This document shows, piece after piece, positions 1 through 11,310 of a stretch of 64,000 bases of DNA (its first letter is position 1; each line of letters opens with the position of its first letter). The notes below the pieces were generated by a model, which was not told the DNA's origin, made no database searches, and was given only the letters and a program-made list of their open reading frames with translations. The stretch lies in assembly GCA_905182995.1 (NCBI GenBank), contig CAJJDP010000136.1, positions 112,625-176,624 of the forward strand, read 5' to 3'. Both the position numbers and the translations under genes were made by a program. This stretch comes from Paramecium octaurelia. Its lineage: Eukaryota; Ciliophora; Oligohymenophorea; Peniculida; Parameciidae.

Positions 1-1030
1 CCATTATGATTAGCATCTATTTTCTAATAAACATCCTACAAATCTAGGTTCTTTTTGATTATCTTCTGTCTTATTTGAGTCATTAAATATTTCTTATTAT
101 CCTTCACAATTTCTTCATTCTTATTTTGCAATTTGGCATTGATTATTGGATGAGACAGCACTTTAGTCCAATCGAATCTTTTCTCTATGATTATATGAAT
201 ACAATATTACCCTCTTGGTAAACTAGACACCCTTCTATAAACGATTTCATCCCCCCAGACATTTAACCCTATTGAATTTCAAACTTTTTAGATCGACAGA
301 ATTTTAAATACTCGTCTATGCTGGAAGCCTGAAAAGGTAAAATTCCAGTAAGACATTCATAAACAATAACTCCCAAAGACCAAATATCACATTTATTTGA
401 ATATTTAGCTTTATTTTCTAGTACCTGGGGTGCAGAATAATAAAATTGTTGGGGTTTAGTCTTATTGTCCTTTTTGAAACTTTCTATGGTCTTAACAAAA
501 CCAGGATCTAGATTGTTTATTCATTGATAAGTACCTGAAATAATATATGATCCATTGTCGTAAAGGATGTTGCTAGGTCTTAAATCTCTATGGATTATAC
601 CTTGCTTAATTAATTCTGAAAAGCCATCGATGAGATCGTTGATCAGTTTGATTGTTTCCGTTTCAGGCAATTTTCTTTGCTTTTACAGAATTCTAATACT
701 TAGTTGTAATATTACGTTTGCAAATTGGATTATCGATAAGGACAAACGACATAGAAAAATGTTTAGGACTCAATGACTTCTATTATTGGGTTGATTTTGG
801 GATGCTTGAGCTTTTGCATGAGTGCCATCTCTTCGGTCAAAGCTGCTGACATTATGTTGTCATCTTTCAATAATGATTTCTACAACAATCGAAGGACAAC
901 TTCCTAGTTATTCTTTTTATTGATCCCTTTATGTAACTAATTATTAATAAATTAACCATACTTTCCCTAGAGTTCCTTATCCAATGCATTCGTTAGAATT
1001 AAAAGTAAAATCCCCTATATTTCTAGACAT
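1..1030 (-). CDS. Ser/Thr protein kinase with EF-hand-like C-terminus (3' end cut off by window edge)
   Basis: Reverse strand, ATG at 1030-1028. The catalytic loop is HRDLRPSNIL, followed by a DPG in place of the usual DFG, the APQ segment, and DIWSLGVIVYECLTG, so this is a kinase fold with altered key residues. The glycine loop is degraded (GQGTLGK) and the usual VAIK lysine region reads VVLRLL. After the kinase domain the frame continues into DVYQKIDANHN, which resembles the start of an EF-hand as in calcium-dependent kinases. Introns of 25 nt (937-961) and about 23, 27 and 26 nt restore the frame. The substituted DFG and the weak VAIK lysine suggest reduced activity or a pseudokinase. Kinase identity is secure; a CDPK-like assignment is inference. 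Confidence 0.82.
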
Positions 1031-1194
1031 ATATTTTTGATAATATAAATAAATCAAAGAAATTATGAGTAAACATAGGTTCTTATATTATACAAATCAA
1101 GACTCATAAACTAAATTTATAGTATATAAAATTACAACATAAATTCTTGCTTCAACCGATTTTTTATTAATCTTTAAATTACCAATTTATATAA

Positions 1195-2068
1195 ATGGAG
1201 CCTTCAAAATATCAATATCTGATGACAGATGAGTACTTCTTAGAACACAATGAATCCTATTCTGCATTTTCTTTTGGAGATATTTAATTTTTTGTGAATT
1301 TAAATGACTTCGAAGCTCCAATTTTTTAACCCTCCAAAATTCAAAATCCCTATGCAAGTCTCATTGGGAACTATTGTATCTCTGGTATCATGACTATTTA
1401 TAGAATATTAGATTCATCCATTTTGTTCATCAATAAAGTTGATCCAATATTTGTTGCTATCAGACTACTAAGAAATAAATTAGCAAATGAGTAATAAGCC
1501 AAATCTATTGAGTTTGAGAACATCTTCGACAATGAAGACACCTTTCAAATTTATCTAAGTAAATGCAGATCCATTAGGGAGAACTTTGACAGTATAAGTA
1601 TCACAAAAGAGGTCGGTGATGAACTATATGTGAAATTGGACAAAGGAAGACTATTTCAATTTTTAGATATCAAATACAACAACATTCGCCAATATTCCTA
1701 ATAGGGTATTTATTTTGTAAATGATTGCAATTAAAAAAAATAAGATGGTACTTAATAATTTAAAACTAGAATTTGAGTTGTAAGCTTGTATTCTATTTAA
1801 ATAATATATGGGGGATCAATTATTTAATGAGTTTGAGGCTGCAAGGAAGCTTATTGTACATAATTAGATAACAAACTCTAATGTAGTAATCGATTAAGTT
1901 CATAGAGAGGAAAAAGCAGATCGAGGGGATAAGGAAAATCAATAGAAAAGGAACACTAACTAAGAAAAATAAAAGGCATCAGAAACCAAAACTTTAGAAG
2001 CGGGGAAAAAATGTCATAAATTGGACTCATTTTGTATTAAAAATAAAGAGTAATAGTAATAGTCATGA
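1195..2068 (+). CDS. Ribonuclease H2 subunit B-like protein
   Basis: ATG at 1195, TGA at 2066-2068, one 28-nt intron at 1717-1744, 281 residues. The segment ILDSSILFINKVDPIFVAI matches the hallmark of RNase H2 subunit B, where a buried strand is followed by V/I-DP-F/L. The C-terminus is Lys/Gln-rich and ends in a motif KLDSFCIK that resembles the PCNA-binding (PIP) box found at the same place in animal RNASEH2B, although the second aromatic residue is Cys here. RNase H2 removes ribonucleotides from DNA in the nucleus; subunit B is a non-catalytic scaffold. The call rests on this pattern and overall length, so it is good but not certain. Confidence 0.62.
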
Positions 2069-2415
2069 TTAATTGCTAATATATTTATTTATTTTAAAAA
2101 ATTCATTAAACCTTTCTTATTTGGGAAATTTTAATTAGCTTTTATTTAATCTATTTATAAAATACAAATTTATAGAACCCCTGTTATAATTAAAAATAAT
2201 AAAAATAATACTGAAATAATTTATAACCCCTAATTTAATTAAATATATAAAATATAGTTTTTCGTTCTTGAAGAAAAGGTCAGAAAGGAAGGAGTTCTTG
2301 TTTAATTAGATGATGGAGTCTGAACTTAGTTAAGGGCAAGGGCGCTGGGAGTGATTTAGATGTTAATGGAAGAAGTTTAATGTAAACACATAAATTAGAA
2401 AGTTAATTGATATAA

Positions 2416-3586
2416 TCATGTTTCATGTTCCTCTTTAATTTCAGGGGTTGGATTGAAGTAGGAACTATAATAGGTATGCATGCTTGACTATTATTAGATG
2501 AATGCGCTTATATTCATAGTCTATTAATTTGGGTATAAAAATACATAATATGGTGAAGGAGGTGGTTGAAAAAATAATAATTACTCAGGTTTGATCAAGA
2601 TGGCACCATAACTGTTATTTTAGTCTATGTTTTAGGATGTGAAAGATGAAATTGATTAATACATTAATTGTGTAGGATGATACGTATTATGATGAAATAC
2701 AAATTTCGAATATAGTTTTGGCAAAGGACAGGATTTCATTGTGAAAATCGGATGTTTAAGTTATATCTTCTAGAGGATGAGCTAGGAAAATATGGGTGCA
2801 TTTGAAATACATGGTCAATATTAACGTTACTTAACTTAGTTTTTATTTTATGGCTTTTGGATCTGCTTTTGGAGATATTTTTCTTTTCCAAATCATCATT
2901 GTATGATTCACTAAGTTAAAATGACACACGTACTTTAATTGTTGTAATGTTTGAAAAATGGACTTAATTTTATCAATGTCCTCAATATCAATTTATTAGG
3001 ATAAGTTAAAATTTTTGTATTTTAATATAATATTTCGAAAGAGCTCTGCAAATTCCACTTCGATTCCAGCATCATTGACTTGATTCTGATTGACACAAAA
3101 TATTTAGGAAATAACAGATGGTTTTAGAGTTTTCGTCATTTAAGATCCTTTTTTAGTAATCTGATATTGTTACCATTTTTGGTTCCATTAACAGTCTTGG
3201 AAAGACGTCTTAGAACTTTTCGAACTAATGAATAAAAATAGTTTTTAATTAAGCCATCCGTTCTTTACGGTAATTCTTTTGCAATGATCCTCTTTTTAAG
3301 TATAATTTTAGACAATTACCCATCTATTACCATATTTGCTTTGCAACTCAAAGAGTTTATCAACTTCATTTTGAGTCCATTGATCTTTGTTGACATAAGG
3401 ATTTAATTAATTATGGAATCTCTCTTTGCATGATTTACCTGATCTTTTATATCCAATCGATATCATTTATTTCGAAACTCTTCTCCAATTGTAATGTTGA
3501 CTCTTGCATATTTCAAGCAATGCCTTATCTTCCTTGTTTGATAAGTTTAAATTATATACTTCTGGTCTCCAATTCTTCCTTCTCAT
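2416..3586 (-). CDS. R2R3 MYB-type DNA-binding protein
   Basis: Two MYB repeats are clear. R2 reads NWRPEEDKALLEICKS...YNWRRVSK, ending with SCKERFHNQLNPYVN; R3 reads QWTQNEVDKLFELQSKYGNRW, then after a 28-nt intron RIIAKELPQRTD..IKNYFYSLVR. Spaced Trp/aromatic residues and the CKERFHNQL recognition helix are typical of the c-MYB/plant R2R3 class, nuclear sequence-specific activators. A 27-nt intron (3533-3559) inside R2 has length 3n and no stop. A long Gln/Pro-rich tail follows; reaching it needs a 49-nt intron, so the 3' end is uncertain, and reverse-strand coding character persists to about 2240. The chosen ATG overlaps the upstream gene's stop (ATGA); a start further upstream is possible. 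Confidence 0.8.
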
Positions 3587-4677
3587 AATTAATATATATA
3601 TAATTATATATATAATAGACCTTTCAACCCATCTTAATTGCAGCCAACTATTTCTTTCTAAGCAGCCATTTATAATTGCGATTGTAATAATTCGGGACTC
3701 GTTCTCATCGATACTTTTGGAGTATAAACTGGAGCAGGCATATTTTTACCATATATCATTTTTTGTGCTTATGAAACCTAAATACCAATGATAATGAGGG
3801 TAACATACATTTTGGATACCAGTTTCATTCCAATCATTAATCATTTTCTGTCTTTCAATAGAATTTCTACGACTTGATTCTCTACTGTTACTACTCTATT
3901 TCTCCTTCTTTTTATGCTACTTCAGACTCTTTCTAATTAGAATAACAATTTAATTGACTTACTCAGTGACTTCCTTCTCTGTTTTCTCTCTATATTCTGG
4001 ATGCTCCTCATACATTTGATTAAATAAACTCTTCTTAAATTTAGTCGATATCTTCTTGAGATGTAAATAATTGCATGCTCCTCCTCTTAAATCCTTTATT
4101 TCTAATTTCATACCTCTAACATGTCCCATCAATGTATTTTTTGCATTAAGCCCTGCTAAAGTCTGCAAGTGAATATTCCATTTGCAAAGGTCTATTTTCA
4201 TATGATAAATTCTAAAGAGCATTGAAGCATAATTCTGCAAACAATTCTGATGTGTATTTCACATATATATTCCCCACTAAATGATCTCCAAAGTTTTCAC
4301 ATACAATTAAATCTTGAATCTCACCAAACTCTGCCAGCTTATCATAATATCCACTTTTACTTTTAAAAATACGTCTTCATAAAAGCTTTCGAATTTTTCC
4401 AATGCCTCTTCAATACCCGCTTAAGTCATGGCATTTTCGGAGGCTATTGCTACTTCTATAGGAGAGTTTTTATACATATGCTGGTCATTACATTGAAAAT
4501 CTTACTTTGAATAAAATAGTCTAAGAGATTGGAGGTATGCTATGAATTCTTGAACATTTGTTTTCGTAACGACAAGCTCCGATATTTCTATAAAATGGAC
4601 AATTCACCTAACATTAGGACTCTTAATAATACTTTTTCTTCATCTGTTCCATACACTCTTTCTAACCGGCCTGCCAT
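3583..4677 (-). CDS. U2AF1: U2AF small subunit (U2AF35), 3' splice-site recognition
   Basis: ATG at 4677-4675. The N-terminal zinc finger reads VNCPFYRNIGACRYENKCSR, followed by an atypical RRM with QDLIVCENFGDHLVGNIYV, and the second zinc finger C..Y..GTCQRGGACNYLHLK. This is diagnostic for the U2AF 35-kDa subunit, which recognises the AG of 3' splice sites in the nucleus. Introns of 25, 25, 23 and 28 nt separate these blocks. The tail contains SSNSRESSRRNS, a short RS-like region. With a further 31-nt intron the frame stays open to a TGA that overlaps the MYB start; this last stretch (about 3583-3860) may instead belong to the MYB gene, or the protein may end near 3930. The core identity is secure, the 3' end is not. 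Confidence 0.9.
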
Positions 4678-4958
4678 TTAATAATTAGAAAGGCTTAAAT
4701 TATATATTTTTATTTCCTTTTATTATTAGACTCACAATTATATTAGGATAGTTTTATATTCAAATAGAATTTATGGATATACTAAAATTAGGCATGGAAT
4801 ATTTCTTCAAATATCTACTATAATTAGAATAAGAGAAAGACTTAAAATGATAAAAGTCAATTTTCAGATGCTAATATTAATCTTGAAATCTAAGTATATG
4901 TAATAGGATTAAATAATTCAAAAAAGAACATTTATATGTAAAATAATAAAAGTATATC

Positions 4959-6508
4959 TCAAATTCTGACAGTTTTTCCAACTTAAGAGTTTGCTCTTTG
5001 ATGGTGTAGTAGTTTGAGATGCAGATTTTTAAATGATTAATCCTGCAACATTGGATTTTCTACAGAGATTCCAGTTCTTTAAGAGGATTCTCCTCTGTCT
5101 CCTCTATCTTTTTTATAGGCCTTCATTTATTATTTAAAAGTGCAAGTGTTAAACGATTTGTCATTTACTAATTCATCAAGGCCTGAACTTGGTGCTCTCT
5201 TTGCACTTGTATTACCGATATTATTGACATAGTGTTTTAATCTATCAAAGGCATCTAAAAATAATTAATTTGATTACTTTATCCATTCTATTGATCCAAG
5301 TTAATAGTTACTTTAGGTGCTTCATATTTACCCAAACCCAATTTACCCATAAAGGTTGACAATTCATCTTTTCTTTTTTAAGGTTTCACATTATCCTTAA
5401 CTTCAACTGTGAAATTCATGTTCTGTTAGACTTTCACATTGAGATAAGTATTCTCTTTTTTGGTTTTTTGACCTGATGATCCAAGAAATTAGGAAGAGGG
5501 ACTTGCCTATATAAATCCAAACCTTGCATTTGGGGATTTGCCATTAGACAATTTAATGTTAACTTGTGGAACCTGAGAGTTGAGATAGGTTCCTCCATTC
5601 TTCCCACTCTCTAGTAAAGCTTCCTGATTTAATTTGTTGGGAGTCTTGAATTGTTATAACAAATTGTCAATGGATTTAACTTTTTGTTTAAAATATGAAT
5701 TTTCATCCCCATTAACAGTACTATTATTGACATTATTATTTAATGGAAGATCTTATTGATTGTTTCTTTCTTTGAAAGGAGTTCTTCTATTGAATAAATC
5801 AGTTAGATCTTCCAATGTAGTGGCACTCTTAAATTAGTCTAACAATTCAATATAAGTATTGGTGACGACTGGTGGATCTGGATTGGCAAGTGGTTTCTAT
5901 TCTATCGGGTCTTAGTGTTTGGACCCAAATTCTATATTCAAAAAGTCTTCTAGTTTCTTTTGGGATAATTATATTTCCTATTTTTAAGGAAATAGATCAT
6001 TATAAATTTAATCAGTTGGCTTCAGTTCATATTTAACAGAATCAACGGATTAATTAATTGGTTCTTATTTGTAAGGAATGTCAATATGTTAAATTGATTG
6101 TTTTGGCTATTCCAAGACAATCTATTCTACAGTCTATTGAATAGTAGTCTATTAATCCTAAATTTCTTGAGATTCTGGTTATTATAGATTAACCGATGGA
6201 ATTTCAATAGGATTATCATCTATTGGATTTGGTGCCACTACATTTTCTTATGCAGTGGTTTTTTGATCTTGACTAACTTATATGATATTGGTTTCAATTT
6301 TGATTGTTTATTGGGTTGGGTCGTTGTAACCTGCTTGGAATGCCATGGCTTTGAAGGCATCAAACTTATTTTTATATTTATCTATGAGATCTTTAGAAGA
6401 TCTAGCCCAGGTATTGAGAACCTTTGATTCTTGAGGTTGGTCTTATTGAAGTGTTGAATCTTAGACTTGTTATTCTGGAATTTCAGACGATTGCTAATTA
6501 TCGGACAT
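4959..6508 (-). CDS. Gln-rich protein of unknown function
   Basis: ATG at 6508, TGA at 4961-4959, one 23-nt intron near the 3' end, 508 residues. More than half of the glutamines come from TAA/TAG codons, so the gene is invisible under the standard code. The N-terminus is Gln/Ser-rich and acidic, followed by a short helical block (ARSSKDLIDKYKNKFDAFKAM), a long Gln/Glu/Pro-rich middle and a Lys/Ser/Asn-rich C-terminal half with a basic end. I recognise no catalytic motif, membrane segment or signal peptide; it looks mostly disordered. It lies head-to-head with RSPH9 (start codons about 125 bp apart), which may point to a shared promoter, but no function can be assigned. Confidence 0.75.
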
Positions 6509-6632
6509 TTTATTATTAAATTTATTTCTTTAATTTCAAAACATAGTATTTATATATATGTGATCTATTTTGATAAGTAAATAAATATTAAAATTCGAAT
6601 TATTCATATATTTATATATATATATTTAAAAA

Positions 6633-7597
6633 ATGGAAATTTATCGAATTCCTGAAGATTTGCGATTCGTGAATCAGATTGGTCAAACTCTGAGTGCAGA
6701 AGAGAAGTATTGATTAATGTAATGAAGGATCAAGTTAGAAATAGCTTTGATAAAGCTTGGCTCAACCCAGACATTTGATTAATTACTATTTTGGGGAAGA
6801 ATTGAAGGAACAGTTGCCAATTATTATATTGCTATTGGATTGAATTTCAAGAATAATTTTGAATTTCCCCACAAAACATTCTTCTACACTGCAAATTTAA
6901 AGGAATTCTAAAATTTACCACCCCTCAATCCAGAATACAAAGAATAAGTTGAAACTTTCAGACAGTTATTTTCTGGATAACCTGAAAAAATACTTATTAA
7001 CATCACAGGTGAAGATGGAGACTAACCACCTGCTGATTAACCAAACCCAGATGAACCTTAACAAGTTGTAAAAAATGATGATGACTCCGATGTTGAAATT
7101 AAGCCACCTCCCAAGAATTTCTTGGAAGTTGACAGATTAGCCTATGTAGTCAATGCAATCGAATTTGAATGTGCTCTTCTTCCTGTTGGTGCTGTCAGAT
7201 TGACTCCTACACATGAATTAAGGTACTTAATTAACTAAGCTTTTTTAGATATAATGATTCATTCGAAGGACTCGGTCTCTAAGAGGCTTCAAAAATATCC
7301 AATTATCAACATTTCAGAGCACCTCAGAGTGCTAACAAAAAGGCCTTGATTGCTTAAGATGATGCTCTTTTCCATTATGACTTCTTTGATTAATTGGATG
7401 ACCATCCAGTCGGATAATGGAGTTTGCAAACAGATTCCTCCAAATATCAAGTAATCATTTTCAATTAAGTTTAGGTCACTATACGCAATCTCTAATGGCC
7501 AGGCTTCTTGGGGTATCATAGAGCAGGAACTAGAATTTTTGGATATGCCTATTTTGGAGATGGGATCAAGAATGTAGATTTGGCATTTCAACTATGA
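6633..7597 (+). CDS. RSPH9: Radial spoke head protein 9
   Basis: ATG at 6633, TGA at 7595-7597, introns of 21 nt (6707-6727), 26 nt (7223-7248) and 24 nt (7451-7474), 297 residues. Diagnostic blocks are DQLLFWGRIEGTVANYYIAIG, KTFFYTANLKEFQNLPPLNP, GAVRLTPTHEL, then VTIRNLQWPGFLGYHRAG and FGYAYFGDGIKNVDLAFQL at the C-terminus. This is the RSPH9 pattern end to end and about the usual length. RSPH9 sits in the radial spoke head of motile cilia and helps transmit mechanical signals to dynein. The 24-nt intron is 3n with no in-frame TGA, so its retention would not cause a premature stop. A Gln/acidic insert sits between the first and second conserved blocks. Confidence 0.95.
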
Positions 7598-7671
7598 TTA
7601 ATAATAATGAATATCCATGCATTCAAAATAATTCATAGTTTATATTTTGTAATTGTCATCATCAATATAAT

Positions 7672-8369
7672 TCAATTTTATAATTTTTCTATTTGCAAAA
7701 TCACTTTAGAATTATCTTGTCTAGTCAATTCTAATTTATCCAGATTAACTTCACTCTCTATAACCAATATCAATCTGCCTTAACATTGCTCTCCTCCCAA
7801 TTCGATCTCATACCACAATTGAGTAAATATAGCACACAACTCAATCAATTCATTCATTTTTTCATTTTCTTTATTAACATTTCGTAACACAAACAACACC
7901 TCGTTATCAATATTTTCTTTCAATTTCTACATTGCCAACTATTTCAATTGGGCTCCATTTAGTTTCTCTATATCCTTATGTTATTCTCTTGAAATATTCT
8001 TTATTATTTATCTCCACATGATGTCCTCGGTAACCCAACTCTAATAATCGAACTCCCTCACTATATCAGACTCAATCTACAATGTTTGTTTAATATTATT
8101 TAATGGTCTTTCTATTACTTAAGATGCATCATCTTACTTTTATCGCAATAAAACAGCCATGATTCTTGAATTTCTTCAGTTCTATTTTTTAATCCTGCTA
8201 TTTCCTATTCTAATTGTTAGTTCTATTTGTTAATGTTAATGAATACCTTTGTTTTTAATTTTTTAATTTGATCTTACAAATCTCCTTATTAATCCTCAAG
8301 CTCGCAGATTCTTCCTAATAATTGCTCAGTTAATTTCTCAATTTTAGATAATCTTTACTCTAATTACAT
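7672..8369 (-). CDS. Coiled-coil protein of unknown function
   Basis: ATG at 8369, TGA at 7674-7672; one 26-nt intron gives 223 residues, and a further 24-nt GT...AG segment near the N-terminus is an optional in-frame intron. The protein is dominated by Leu/Ile/Gln/Glu/Lys heptads (for example KLTEQLLGRICELEDQQ and KLNGAQLKQLAMQKLKEN), indicating a long parallel or antiparallel coiled coil, followed by a more globular C-terminal third containing ELCAIFTQLWYEIELGGEQ. No signal peptide, membrane segment or known enzyme motif is visible. It converges with RSPH9 (75 bp between stops). An axonemal or cytoskeletal role would fit the fold but is speculation. Confidence 0.7.
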
Positions 8370-8769
8370 TATAAAATTATTATTAATATACACATATATT
8401 TTATTATAATGTTAATAAAACATCTATAATAAAATGGATTAATTAATATGAAATATTAGACTATTCTAATATCTATCTGATATTTATATTATGATTCATG
8501 GTTAAGTGATTAAAATTGAAAAGCATATTTAAAATAATAATTAAATATAGATTTTAAAGATATTTAAATATATATATTCATATTAAAACTCAAAGTTAAA
8601 TATTAATGATACAATTTATTATTTTCAAATAGTTAAAATAATTAATAATTGAAGATTATTCGACTTTATTTTTAATTTGTAGTCATATGGTTACTTGTTT
8701 TCCATATGTATTTATTTTTTAATTTAATATAATAATATACTTGGTAAAATAGTATTATTTATTTTTGTA

Positions 8770-9710
8770 ATGAAGTTGATTCTCTTATTTATTAGTATTG
8801 GTTTAACCTGTTGCTCAGTTCCATTGGTTTGTTCAGAAGCTAAGAAGGAGAAGGATTGTTTAGAAATCATCAATGGAATGTAAGAGTCTAATTGATAACG
8901 TAGAAATGAATGCGCATGGACTGGAGGATAATGCGAAATAAAAACTTGTGAGATGTTAACACCTCCATGTGATGGGGAGGCTTATTTTGGATATTCATGT
9001 TCCAATAGCAAATTAGGATGCAAAACTGTTAAACAATGTTCAGATATTGAAATATCATCTTCATGTTCTAAGGTAACTCCGTTTGGAAAATAATGTATTT
9101 GGGAGGGAGGATGTAGAATTAAATAATGCAAGGATAATACTCAAGAAACTTGCACGATTACTAATGGATAGCTATGCATGTATTAATATAATTAATGTAC
9201 TTTGATTACTGGATGTGCTGATATTGTTGAAGTTGATAAATGTGAAACAGACAGTTATCATGAAAACCTATCATGTGCATGGACAGATGGAAAATGTTAA
9301 AAAAGGCAATGTGATATGATAGCGAATGAAGTATATTATTTATTTTGACATGGTAGGAAGAATGCTTTAAGGCTGTTATATAATCTGAGAGATGTTTTTA
9401 TGGATAAATTACCGATTAACAGTCGGGTTGTTTGAGTTGTTCGATAATAACTGATTCTTGTTTGTGTGATCATTACAATCTGTTTGGTTGTGTGTGGAAA
9501 TAAGATCATTGTTATAAATAATCTTGCGGAACGTTTACAAATATTGACGAATGTAATTCAGCTTATGATAGTTTAACTTGTACTTGGTATGTCCCTCTGA
9601 ATAAGTGTCTGACTATTCATGAGGCTAATGATTTGGATCGACAATGCGATATCTATAGTTTTAGCTCAGGAATACAATTGTTACTTATGGTTATCTTTTT
9701 AATGTTTTGA
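8770..9710 (+). CDS. Secreted, GPI-type Cys-rich surface protein (mini-antigen / Paramecium surface-antigen repeat)
   Basis: ATG at 8770, TGA at 9708-9710, introns of 24 and 26 nt, 296 residues. A hydrophobic signal peptide (LILLFISIGLTCCS) opens the protein, and a hydrophobic tail without charged residues (IQLLLMVIFLMF) closes it, as in GPI-anchored proteins. Between them are repeated modules with conserved cysteines and a Trp two before or after Cys (CAWTGGQCEIKTC, CIWEGGCRIKQC, CAWTDGKCQKRQC, CTWYVPLNKC). This spacing matches the periodic Cys module of Paramecium surface antigens; the short length and lack of long central repeats fit the small 'mini-antigen' type. It is expected on the cell or ciliary surface. 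Expression control cannot be judged here. Confidence 0.82.
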
Positions 9711-9815
9711 CACTGCTTCCTTATTGAATTTCATTATAATTATAATGTGTTTAAAATACAAAATACTGAGAATTTAGGTTTGTCGTATGAAATATTATAT
9801 TTTAATTATATATAT

Positions 9816-10857
9816 ATGAGTAACCCATTTTAGATTGTTCCATCAGATTCATTCTTGAATATTTTAAACCAAAATAATGTCTCTGTTGTAGATGTTGATG
9901 AAGATTATAGAGCTGAATAAGATTGGATGTTTGAAAATGATTGTAATTTTATGGAAGAATAGATATTGTAATAATAGCCTATAATGCCTGAGCGATCAAA
10001 GGCATTGGTTGGTGGACAATTGCTGCAGAAATTTAAAAAGAATCAAGAGGTAGATCTCTTGAAAAAAAATAAAGAAGTTTTTCAAGCCAATCAATCAAAA
10101 AGCATTTACCTTAATAAAATTCAATAATTAATTGATAAACCCACAGCTGTTGGCAAGCCTAAGCAAACGTAAATACTCATCCCTAAGATAGTCGTCAAAA
10201 AGTTATTGTTGATAGTGACTCCTCTGATGGAAAGAATAGACTAGCTAAAAACAGGGAGTCTGCTAGAAATTCCAGGAAGAGGAAAAAGATATACATAGAA
10301 TTATTGGAAAATAAGGTGAAGGATTTAACAGAACAATTGCAATAATTAGAATATGTAGTTTAATAAAATAAAATTAAAAATATTTAAGTAATTATATACT
10401 TACTATTACATACAGCTTGAGAACTTTATTGAAGATTATCATCGATCAATCACTTAGCTTAATGGTTTGCCCACTATTCAATAGTTGCATGAACAGTATG
10501 GTGCCACATCTCAGAGAAGATGGAGTGTTTGCACTGAACTCATCAATCTATTAATTGAGACTACCATCCCCATTGAAGTCAAGAAACTGATGGAGTCAGC
10601 CAAAAAGGGCACAGATATGTTCATTCAACCTCTACTTCAACATAATCCATGTCTAAATTATAGAGATTACTTTAAATAGGGCACCATTGATTTAGAAATG
10701 TATTCATTTGTTTAAATTGAGAGCAACAAAAAATTTTGGTTTGGCTTATGATAAAATCAGAGAACAAGTATTTGCTTTGGAGAGATTAAAATTAGACGTT
10801 ATCTAAATCCTGGGACCAGATTCCTACATAGAGTACTTAAATTCATTATCTTATTGA
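9816..10857 (+). CDS. bZIP transcription factor
   Basis: ATG at 9816, TGA at 10855-10857, introns of 23, 28 and 22 nt, 322 residues. The basic region reads RLAKNRESARNSRKRKKIYI, with the invariant N-x7-R arrangement, followed by a leucine heptad (LLENKVKDLTEQLQ). These are the DNA-contact and dimerisation parts of bZIP proteins. Upstream lies an acidic N-terminus (EDYRAEQDWMFENDCNFMEEQ), plausible as an activation region. Downstream is a long helical C-terminal region that I cannot place in a family. It starts 105 bp after the surface-protein gene on the same strand. Confidence 0.88.
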
Positions 10858-11310
10858 ATTTTATATATTTGTAACATCATATTTAACAATACTAATAAAT
10901 ATTATTTCTTATTTTGATTGATTTGATTACTTATTAAATTATCATGATAATGTTAATTCATTTAAATTTAGATCATCCTAAGCCTATATCATTATTGGTA
11001 TTTAAACTATAGATATAAATATTTGATCTCTTACATTTTTTAATAATATAATCGCAAACAAATAAACTGGTTGAGTAAAAGGTCTCAAATATCTATTATA
11101 TTTGATTTATTATTGAATATTGTGTATTCTGTTGTTTCAATCCTAATTAAGAAACAAATTCATTCAATTTTACTACGAAACTGTTGTTCAATGAAAGCTA
11201 TTCCATATCAAAAATTAAATGCTTTTTAGTAATCATTGATTAATACAAATTAATCAAATAATTTATATAAAACCTATTTTAATACTTTATAAATAATATC
11301 GCTTTATTAG
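10858..11310 (+). other. Intergenic, very AT-rich, no gene seen
   Basis: About 450 bp between convergent genes. I found no frame with coherent coding character on either strand and no recognisable motif. Confidence 0.5.

Noticed and set aside
3590..3620. Alternating AT tract between U2AF35 and MYB as a special element
   Set aside because: Simple low-complexity sequence common throughout the spacers; no evidence of function.
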